Assembly (NCBI GenBank): GCA_905221605.1
Contig: CAJNDS010002589.1
Span: forward strand, 1 to 25,000
Source of the DNA: Symbiodinium natans
Lineage: Eukaryota; Sar; Dinophyceae; Suessiales; Symbiodiniaceae
Length of the DNA: 25,000 nt
Reading direction: 5' to 3'
The notes beneath the pieces were generated by a model. The model was not told the origin of the DNA, made no database searches, and saw only the letters and a program-made list of their open reading frames with translations. Below, in pieces: positions 18,436 to 25,000 of the stretch. Position 1 is the first letter of the stretch. Each line of letters begins with the position of its first letter. The translations under genes were made by a program, and so were the position numbers.

Positions 18436-21400
18436 CCACCGTGACAATCCTGGATCTTGAGGTGTTGCGGGCCTCGTTGCAGAGGAAGCCCTTCCATGTT
18501 CAGGAAACTTCTCCAACAGCTGAACTTTTTATTATTTTTTTAGGTTTTCCATGTTCAGGAAACTTACTTCTCCGACAGCTGATCTTTTGATTTTTTTGGG
18601 CTTCCTTATTCAGTAGGAATAAGCAAGTTAAACCTCTAATTTCCCTTGGTTATGGCTTCCTTGTTTAGTAGGAATGATATAGTTTAACCTCTTCTTTCCC
18701 CCGTGGTTTATTGGAGAAGTAAGGAGAAGACCCTGTTGAAACTCATCCCACAGGCTGAAGCCATTCAACTTCAGCAGAAGAGCGTGCTTGAGACCGCCAA
18801 GGAATGTGCCGGGGTCATGCAAGTACACGTGCAGGAGTCTTTGTCATAGTTGGGTAACACTTTACATTTTTCAGGGTACTTAAGCCCAATACGGATTTTT
18901 TTTTTCAAAATAGTACTTTTAATTTTAATACTATCCCAACCATGAATCAGGAGTATTGCGTTGAAGCGACCGCATCCGACACCGTGAGCTTCCTTGTTGA
19001 ACAGCTCAAGCTGAAGATCGGTACCACTGACCAACTCATCATCCAACAGAAACTTTGTAGTTGAATGAGTACACTTTGCACCTCTTGGGAGACTATAAAA
19101 TCCCTCTATGGAACTAAAGATACTATAATCCCCTACAGAACTGAAAGTGTAGATTTTGTTGGTTGCTTATCTGAACTCAGCTACGAAGGAACGGCAAGCC
19201 TTTGCCTTTGGAGGCCACACTCGCATCCCTTGACATCTCCGAGGACACCAGGCTTCAATGTTGCGTTCCCTCTCCCGTCTTCGTCGCTAGGCAGGCCTTG
19301 GGGGACATTTTTACATTTCCCTTACTGGGTTTCAAGAGCCTCACCTAAACCCTAAACCCTAAACCCTAAGCCCTAAATCCTAATAGGGTTTTAAGGGCCA
19401 GCCTAGGTCAGGACTCTGACTGGAAAGACCTTGTTCCCCATCTCCATCCAAGCCAGCACCACCATCGATGAGTTCCTTGCGGAGGAAGTGAACCCTAAAA
19501 GGGTTTAGGGTTTAGGGTTTATGAATTCAGATACCTTATGAGGAAGTTTAGTGGTCAGGGTATATGACCCTAAACCCTAAACCCTAAACCCTAAACCCAT
19601 GATGCCCCCAAGGTTGAAGATGAGAATTCAGCGCATGGAGGGCATTGCAGCGGACCAGCAACGCCTGATCTTTGCGGGAAAGCAACTGGAGGATGGCCGC
19701 ACATGCGGCGAGTACGACATTCAAGGACGGGCCATTGTAACCCTAAACCCTAAACCCTAAACCCTAAACCCTAAACCCTAAACCCTAAACCCTAAACCCT
19801 AAACCCTATAACCCTAAACCCTATAACCCCTTTAAACAAAAAGGCCCGAAAATAGGGTTGATTAGGGGGGACTCTTTAGGGCCTTCAACAGCCCACCCGG
19901 GTTCAAGGAGAGTCGACGCTCCAGCTGGTTCTTCGCCTTCGCGGGGGCATGTACGATGAGATCTCAGGTGAAGAGCTTAGCTTTGAACAGCTTAGGGTTT
20001 AGGGTTTAGGGTTTAGGGTTTAGGGTTTAGGGTTTAGGGTTTAGGGCTTAGGGCTTAGGGCTTAGGGCTTAGGGTTTAGAATCTTTTGGAAAAAACGCTG
20101 CACGTAGCCCCAAAGCGTTATGTCTGTTCATAAGGCGATGATGTGGCAAAGCAGCACAGGACCCTTCAGAGTGACACTTATGAAAAGTGCTCCTGTGGAA
20201 TGCGGCACAGACACATGTGACACTCAGGTCGTGAGGGCTTTTCAGTGCTCTCCGACCAGATCGTCCTCGAGAACGGAAGGCGCATCAAGCTTGAAGACGG
20301 TAGATGGAAGATCGAAGGAAGCGAGCTCTTCTACGCATCCAAGGAAGAGGTCCTGAGCCGCTTGGAGTCCGAACGCGTCGCGGGACTGCTGGAACGCTTG
20401 GAGGGCCTACAAAACAAGAGCGCAATGTACGAGAAGGAGGCTGCGTTTTGGATGTCGAAGGCAGCGATGGAGGTGGACAGTGAGATGGAGAGCTGAGATG
20501 TTGAAGACCCGCAGCTGGATGATGCCTTGCTGGAACGAATGCTCAGGAGCCAGGAGGAGCTAAGGTTTGCCCCGGAGACGATTGCGCGCATGCAGGCGTG
20601 CACGGCCGCCGGGGGCGAGTGGTTGGACGTGGTGCATGACATCCAGCGCGAAGTTGCCATAGGACATGGCTTCAAATCTGCACTTGGCATTTCTGCTGCT
20701 GTGAGGCGCATGCAGACCGCTCACACGACGGCACCGGAACTTGCCAAGCTTTCGGTCTACGCCCGCGCGAATCTCGCGGAGGCTGGCGCGCTACAACCTG
20801 GCCAGCCCTGGCCCAACGTGCCCTTAGTGGGCCTTGACGGGCAGAGGTGCACCTTGAAAGACTGGTGTGGAGATTTGACTGTTGTGTGTGCTGGATCATG
20901 GACCTGACCACCCTTCCGTGCTGCTATCCATGTGCTGAATGACCTCAGTTCAAGGCGAACAGGACAGACTCAGATTCGCTTCTTGTGCGTTTATATCCGC
21001 GAAGCCCATGCAAGTGATGTATGGCCCATTGATGGGCCACAGGTGTGGGAACCACAAACCACTGCACAGCGAGTGCAAACCGCTTTGGAATTCCAGCGCC
21101 AATGCAAGCTCTCATGGCCCATTGCCGTCGATTGCATTGAGGACTTGGTAGCCCAGCGGTACCCCAAAGCCCTAAACCGTAAACCCAAAACCCTAAACCC
21201 TAAACCCTAAATCCTAAACCCTAAACCCTAAACCCTAAACCCTAAAACCCCAACAAGGGGTGCCCCTTATCAGAATAATTATGCTTGCTGGGCTACCAAG
21301 CGAGGATGACTTCCTTCGCACGTTTTCTCCGTGGCCGTTCCGTTTCTACGTCTTCCGCGGGGAGAAGGTCGAGTCGCTCGGTAGGCCCTTTCCCCTTATT

Positions 21401-21644
21401 GGGTTTAAGGGGCTTCTATTTGGGAATATAAGCCCTAAACCCTAAACCCTAAACCCTAAACCCTAAACCCTAAACCCTAAACCCTAAACCCTAAACCCTA
21501 AACCCTAAACCCTAGCCCTAAACCCTAAACCCTAGGTTGAAGTCTGCGCCGGTGGATGGAACACACAGCGTTGACGAGGTCGAAGAAGCGCTTCGCAGGT
21601 TTGAGATCTCCGGGCGCACGCAGACAGGATTCGTGACTGGATAG
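18436..21644 (+). CDS. Gene 5: ubiquitin-like / deiodinase-like selenoprotein fusion
   Basis: Exons: 18436-18497, 18724-18822, 18951-19056, about 19181-19259, about 19412-19471, 19613-19725, 19908-19967, 20246-21141, 21305-21367 and 21543-21644 (TAG). The first four include a degenerate ubiquitin-like segment (VEATASDTV..., [16 protein letters not shown]). The next three give a clear ubiquitin fold: [48 protein letters not shown]. After LRGG come a linker, a coiled-coil-like segment ([20 protein letters not shown]) and a deiodinase-like thioredoxin-fold domain: GSWT-U-PPFRA with U encoded by TGA 20905-20907, [31 protein letters not shown]. Iodothyronine deiodinases have the same Thr-Sec-Pro-Pro-Phe and EAHASD-W motifs and use Sec for reductive deiodination; the substrate here is unknown. 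A second in-frame TGA at 20494 separates linker and enzyme. Two introns use GA donors (19726, 21142). The exon join at 19259/19412 is unresolved. Confidence 0.8.
18492..18700. repeat. Two locally duplicated blocks
   Basis: Block A (TTCCATGTTCAGGAAACTT plus an ACAGCTGA segment) occurs at 18492-18530 and 18547-18588. Block B (GCTTCCTTxTTxAGTAGGAAT plus a GTTTAACCTC segment) occurs at 18600-18645 and 18655-18700. Block A includes the predicted 5' splice site after 18497. Confidence 0.85.
19720..19909. mobile_element. Introner-like intron in the ubiquitin domain
   Basis: The intron (19726-19907) is bracketed by an 8-bp direct repeat TTCAAGGA (19720-19727 and 19902-19909), as expected of a target-site duplication. 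Splicing within the repeat as GA-AG gives [12 protein letters not shown], colinear with ubiquitin's NIQKESTLHLVL. Terminal inverted repeats are weak (CGGG-type only). Confidence 0.6.
19737..19830. repeat. (CCCTAAA)n array inside a ubiquitin-domain intron
   Basis: About 12 units with two CCCTATAA variants. It is the core of the GA-AG intron 19726-19907 of gene 5. Confidence 0.95.
19993..20077. repeat. (TTTAGGG)n array
   Basis: About 12 units, the last four GCTTAGG variants, inside the gene 5 intron 19968-20245. Confidence 0.95.
20494..20496 (+). other. In-frame TGA between linker and deiodinase domain
   Basis: Same frame and same exon as the deiodinase part. The frame stays open for 136 codons on the far side, up to the Sec codon. 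Options: stop codon of a separate ubiquitin-fusion product, a second Sec codon, readthrough, or a mutation or sequencing error. No cysteine-homologous motif surrounds it, so Sec is less likely here than at 20905. Confidence 0.6.
20905..20907 (+). other. Predicted selenocysteine codon (TGA)
   Basis: It sits between GSWT and PPFRA, exactly where deiodinases have Sec in SCT-U-PPF. The frame continues open for 78 codons after it in the same exon and contains the downstream deiodinase motif EAHASDVW. Confidence 0.85.
21142..21304 (+). mobile_element. Introner: intron with 14-bp terminal inverted repeats and telomere-like core
   Basis: Left CTTGGTAGCCCAGC (21144-21157) and right GCTGGGCTACCAAG (21287-21300) are perfect inverted copies. 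Flanks GAGGA (21139-21143) and GAGGA (21302-21306) look like a 5-bp target-site duplication. Removing the segment as a GA-AG intron joins ATT-GAG to GAT-GAC and yields [18 protein letters not shown], which by eye has the spacing of deiodinases between VD and WPFR. The core carries CCCTAAA units at 21181-21246. No coding capacity, so a non-autonomous element. Confidence 0.8.
21431..21534. repeat. (CCCTAAA)n array in the last gene 5 intron
   Basis: About 14 units with one short CCCTAG variant, within intron 21368-21542. The intron boundaries share GAAG (GAGAAG / TTGAAG). Confidence 0.95.
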
Positions 21645-21646
21645 CT

Positions 21647-21726
21647 AGGGTTTAGGGTTTAGGGTTTAGGGTTTAGGGTTTAGGGTTTAGGGTTTAGGGT
21701 TTAGGGTTTAGGGTTTAGGGTTTAGG
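21647..21726. repeat. (TTTAGGG)n array directly after the gene 5 stop codon
   Basis: About 11 perfect units starting 3 bp after TAG 21642-21644, so they would lie at the start of the 3' UTR. Confidence 0.95.
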
Positions 21727-22180
21727 GGCTCATGGCATAGCCATCACGAGAAGGAGTATACGGATGCCAAACTATCTGAGCACTCAGTTTCTGGTGCCAT
21801 TTTGATATAAGTTCCTCAGCTTAGCGACCCTATCTATATATATATATATATATATAATGTTTATAATATTTATATTGCAAATCGGGTAGCCCAGGGATCA
21901 TCAGAACACAGGGCGCAAATGACGTCAGGGGGGACCTGGTGTTCCACTGACAGAGAGACTCTTTGTGTTCTCATGGTACATGGGCGGTCCTCTAAAGGAC
22001 TGTCCTCTCCTGGGGTTACCCTAAATACAAGGCTCCGTGTTTACAAATTTGAACCCCAAAAAAAGGAACCGCGAGTCGGGGTCACTTCGCAAGTTGTACA
22101 GTGACTTCTTGTAGCCCTAGGCGAAGACGCCTCTTCAACTATAGAGCGATGGGGAACAAAAGTGGTTAATTCCTTTGCAG
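21727..22180. other. 3' flank of gene 5
   Basis: Apart from the candidate SECIS it holds a (TA)n tract (about 21834-21856), GGGTAGCCCAGG at about 21884 resembling the introner end, and no convincing exon. A TTTGCAG acceptor-like site ends at 22180. Confidence 0.5.
21904..21970 (+). promoter_or_regulatory. Candidate SECIS element of gene 5
   Basis: Fold read by eye. Helix I: GAACACA (21904-21910) with TGTGTTC (21964-21970), perfect 7 bp. Then an internal loop, ATGA at 21919-21922 opposite AGAG at 21952-21955, the arrangement needed for tandem G-A pairs. Helix II: GTCAG (21924-21928) with CTGAC (21947-21951), extended by a few G-C and G-U pairs after one mismatch. The apical loop contains CC (21935-21936) 12-13 nt past the ATGA, where eukaryotic SECIS elements have AA or, rarely, CC. 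It lies about 260 nt after the stop. No energy calculation was made. Confidence 0.4.
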
Positions 22181-22525
22181 GAGGCAGTAGACCTGGTACG
22201 AGAACCAACATAAGGGGCGACGAGTATCCGATGCCTGGTAGGAACCCTGAAACCCCGAAATCCCAGTAGCCTCTTCATTTCGATCTGGGTTTAGGTTTTA
22301 GGTTTCTCCGATGCCTTTGTTGCCTTCTTGCCCAGGTTCTTGAGTCACATCAATTCATGTCCTTAACTGTTACTGTATCCGAAGCCCTCCAAGCTCTGGC
22401 CTTTTCAGCCCTATCAGAAGCACCAAAAGCCCCAAAAGCCCCAGGCTCTGTAAACCCTGAACCGCGGCCCCAGGTCCACCCTCCCAGAGACTCGACGCGG
22501 TTGCAGTTCAGAACTGATCTGAGCA
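22181..22525 (+). CDS. Exon-like segments of a further gene (gene 6)
   Basis: Segment 1, 22181-22237: acceptor TTTGCAG, frame GSRPGTRTNIRGDEYPMP, donor GTAGGA. Segment 2, 22336-about 22450: acceptor TTGCCCAG, frame with SLTVTVSEALQALAFSALSE then an APKAPKAPGS stretch, donor GTAAAC or open to about 22525. Phases of the two do not match simply. Not recognised. The hydrophobic/alanine-rich stretch followed by A/P/K repeats could be a linker. Splice signals are the main support. Confidence 0.3.
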
Positions 22526-22670
22526 GGTTTAGGGTTTAGGTTTCAGGGTTGCGTAGGCCCGCAAATAAGCAAAGCCAGCTTTCCTTTCGGTTGTTAACCG
22601 AGGGTTCCGGGGTTTAAGGGGATTAGGGCGTTGGGGTTTATGGCTTCAGGAGGGTTTCGGGTTTAGGGCT

Positions 22671-22931
22671 GGTTTAGGGTTTAGGGTTTAGGGCTTAGGG
22701 CTTAGGGCTTAGGGTTTAGGGCTTAGGGCTTAGGGTTTAGGGTTTAGGGTTTAGGGTTTTCACAAGAGGGTTGGGGGCTCCATACTCGGAGCCCCAATCA
22801 ACTTCGTAGTTCGCGCAGCAAATGTCTGCGAAGGTCAGGTGCCGGGTTTAGGATTTAGGGTTTAGGGTTTAGGGTTTAGGGTTTAGGGTTTAGGGTTTAT
22901 AGGGTTTAGGGTTTAGGGTTTAGGGTTTAGC
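22671..22931. repeat. Two (TTTAGGG)n arrays
   Basis: 22671-22758 (with GCTTAGG variants) and 22846-22931, separated by about 85 bp that includes a possible mini-exon ending ATGTCTGCGAAG near 22834. Confidence 0.9.
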
Positions 22932-23207
22932 ATCTTCGAAGTTCAGGATTTCTAGGGTTCTGGGTCTAGGGCGCTGAGAGCGATTGCTGTTTCTGTTGCC
23001 CTTGTTTCTGGAGTCCGTTGACGCAGTTTCGCCTGTTCAGGGTGTAGGGTGTAGCAGTAAGACCCACAACCCTAACCCCTACGTGGCGCTCCATTTACCT
23101 ATAGTTTAATAGTAACTACCCCTTAATTAGCAGGTATAGCCCATAAAAAAGTGTAGGTAAGGAGAGTCCCAGATGACCCTAAACCCGACACCTTAAACCC
23201 TATAGGG
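22932..23207. other. Stretch without a recognised gene
   Basis: Mixed sequence with isolated telomere-like words. No frame with convincing splice sites was seen. Confidence 0.4.
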
Positions 23208-23480
23208 TTCACTCTAAACCCTAGACCCTAAACCCCTAAACCCCTAAACCCTAAACCCCTAAACCCCTAAAACCCTAAAACCCTAAGTCCCTAAGCCCCT
23301 AAACCCCTAAACCCCTAAACCCTAAAACCCTAAAACCCTAAACCCCTAAACCCCTAAAACCCTAAACCCCTAAACCCCTAAACCCCTAAACCCCAAAACC
23401 CTAAACCCCTAAACCCCTAAGCCCTAAACCCTAAACACTAAAACCCTAAACCCTAAACCCCTAAACCCCTAAGCCCCTAA
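23208..23480. repeat. Mixed heptamer/octamer array (CCCTAAA and CCCCTAAA)
   Basis: About 36 units in which perfect heptamers alternate irregularly with an extra-C octamer and an extra-A variant. It is far more heterogeneous than the other arrays. Confidence 0.95.
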
Positions 23481-23595
23481 ACCTCTAGACCTCTGAACCT
23501 TAAACCCTGGGGCCTTGGGGAGTTTAGGCGGCACCTGGCTAGCTAATGGCAGAGTTGCCGGGCACAGCTGGGCTCTAGTTCGTGTAAGGTTGGTA

Positions 23596-23690
23596 GGGTT
23601 TAGGGTTTGGGGTTTGGGGTTTAGGGTTTAGGGTTTAGGGTTTAGGGTCTAGGGTCTAGGGTTTAGAGTTTAGGGTTTAGGGTTTAGGGT
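23596..23690. repeat. (TTTAGGG)n array with variants
   Basis: About 13 units, including TTTGGGG and TCTAGGG variants. Confidence 0.9.
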
Positions 23691-23756
23691 GAGGCCTCTT
23701 TCGCCCACAGGACTTATAGGGCTCTCAAGGGATGGGGCTTCAAGCGGGGGATGTAG

Positions 23757-23860
23757 CTCAAGGTTCCCGAGAACTCCCTATCACTCCCTAAGGCTCCCTA
23801 AGCTTCCCTAAGCTTCCCTAGGGTGTGGGGTGTGGGGTGTGGGGTGTGGGGTCTAGGGTT
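23757..23860. repeat. CTCCCTAAG and GGGTGTG short tandem repeats
   Basis: Five CTCCCTAAG/CTTCCCTAAG units are followed by five GGGTGTGG units. It is another drifted form of the telomere-like word. Confidence 0.8.
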
Positions 23861-24301
23861 TGGCCCTGGGGTTTAGAGTTGAGGCCTTCGCTTCGTAAGA
23901 CAGTGGGCAGATCTCACCCGGAACCCTAACCCTTTTTTAGATGTTTTTGTGTCTAGGGTTCACTCACCCTAGAACCTTCAACCCTACATAAACCCTAACC
24001 CCCTGGGGAGCGTTTTTTTTGTTTTCTTGTGATTTGGGTTCATATTTGCCCTATCCACCCCCCTCCCCTAAAGCCTAAAGCCAAAAACGGTATCACCCTG
24101 AATTCCCAGAAAGGACTCAGCTTAGAGTTTAGGGTTTAAGTTTAGGGTGTACTGGGTCTGGGTGCTTAAACGCTGCTAGGGTTTTGGGGCTTCAGGCTTA
24201 GGGGGGGCCGAACCTTGCTTTTTAGGGTTCCTAAATCCTAAACCTTAAATCCTAAACCCTAAACCCTAAGCCCTAAACCATTGAGGGTTTCGGGTGTTCC
24301 A
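23861..24301. other. Non-coding stretch
   Basis: Scattered telomere-like words, a T8 run near 24013 and no credible exon. Confidence 0.4.
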
Positions 24302-24407
24302 GCCCCAGCTTGTGGTAGTGCATGGCCGGTGCCGAAGAGCAGACCGAGCATGCAAGTCAACTGGACGGACCACATGTCTCCCAAAGCAACCCCTAGCCCT
24401 GAGCAGG
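24302..24407 (+). CDS. Exon-like segment
   Basis: It begins after a GTTCCAG acceptor-like site. One frame reads PACGSAWPVPKSRPSMQVN and continues with WTDHMSPKATPSPEQ up to a telomere-like array. Another frame is also open but Cys/Arg-rich. Not recognised, and no clear GT donor. Confidence 0.25.
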
Positions 24408-25000
24408 GTTTAGGGTTTAGGGTTTGGGGTTTAGGGCTAGGATTTAGGGTTTACAGGGATAGGTCTGAACATAATTTTGTAGTGTGTTACTACCCTCAGC
24501 TCCATATGTAGTTCTTCTAAAGCCATACCACAATTTAGTTCTTATAGGGACCCCCATGAATGGGCAGGTCTGTTATTTGGGTTCTTTTTGGTGCTCGTTA
24601 CTTTGAGGAGGCCGTGCTACCACATAAGTGTATACATATATATATGTATACATATATGTATACATTTTCCAATGTACATAGGGACGACCCTGTTTTTTGA
24701 GCACTACCCAACTCCTAAGCCCCGAAGCCCTAAGTCCTAAACCCCAAGAGATGGAATAGACTTCCTTGGCACCTTCACGCGCAAGACACGTCGGTCCTGT
24801 TAACGTTGTGGAGCCGCCGGAGGGCGACCAAACTTACCCAGATCTTCCAAGCAGCCCTTTCGGCCCATGTACCTAAATGGCCAATCTTTGGGCTCTATAG
24901 TCACTTTGTAATTATAGGAACTACTTGAAAGCTTATGTATACTCTATTTAGGCACATGGGCCTTCGGAAACAAGGAAACCTGAATTCGGGTACTTCGGAA
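24408..25000. other. Window end, possible exon near 24751-24925
   Basis: TTTAGGG words at about 24408-24450 and a palindromic TATATAC/GTATACAT tract at about 24630-24665. From about 24750 to 24925 two overlapping + frames are open, one with VEPPEGDQTYPDLPSSPFG, the other with a basic LWSRRRATKLTQIFQAAL. At most one can be real and I cannot choose between them. Confidence 0.3.

Noticed and set aside
18907-19046. Minus-strand frame over the ubiquitin-like exon
   Set aside because: It is antisense to the plus-strand exon, which carries the recognisable VEATASDTV pattern and splice sites.
21727-21800. Alternative SECIS around the CTGAGCACTCAG hairpin
   Set aside because: There is no ATGA/GA core at the right place and the outer arms do not pair. 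The structure at 21904-21970 fits better.
22149-22180. Start exon MGNKSG joined to 22181 across a 16-nt intron
   Set aside because: Phase and GT-AG fit, but 16 nt is shorter than any intron I would expect in this type of genome.
1-25000. tRNA or rRNA genes
   Set aside because: I scanned for T-loop (GGTTCGA-type) motifs with matching acceptor stems and for conserved rRNA words and saw none. A covariance-model search was not possible.

Overview
The window looks like nuclear DNA of a dinoflagellate. All credible genes lie on the + strand, one after another. They are split into many short exons. Several intron starts that protein homology fixes are GC or GA rather than GT. One gene resembles, from memory, a large family of uncharacterised proteins in Symbiodiniaceae/Polarella genomes. 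Another carries an in-frame UGA exactly at the selenocysteine position of a deiodinase-like active site. No database search was run, so every family call rests on motifs read by eye, and exon joins were made by hand from frame and splice-site agreement.

Layout. 1-857: microsatellites and AT-rich DNA, no gene. 858-4122: gene 1, a lysine-rich protein of unknown function, 5' end missing, introns full of (TA)n and ATGCATGC-type words. About 4459-7432: gene 2, the dinoflagellate multi-copy family. 7820-9611: gene 3, small, unknown. 9817-16439: one or two unknown genes (gene 4) ending in a hydrophobic C-terminal helix. 17491-18340: exon-like segments, perhaps the 5' part of gene 5. 18436-21644: gene 5, tandem ubiquitin-like segments followed by a deiodinase-like selenoprotein domain. 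From 22181 on: scattered exon-like segments of at least one further gene that I could not assemble.

From about 7.9 kb onward nearly every intron and spacer contains arrays of the plant-type telomere heptamer (TTTAGGG/CCCTAAA) in either orientation. This is not a chromosome end, because genes are interleaved throughout. One such intron (21142-21304) is bounded by a perfect 14-bp terminal inverted repeat and a 5-bp flanking duplication. Removing it restores a deiodinase reading frame of the length I expect. That is the signature of an 'introner', a transposon-like element that makes introns, here with a telomere-like core. Other inverted-repeat elements sit in introns of genes 3 and 4.

The most notable findings are the ubiquitin-like/selenocysteine deiodinase fusion with a possible SECIS element about 260 nt past its stop codon, and evidence that telomere-like repeats travel inside intron-forming mobile elements.
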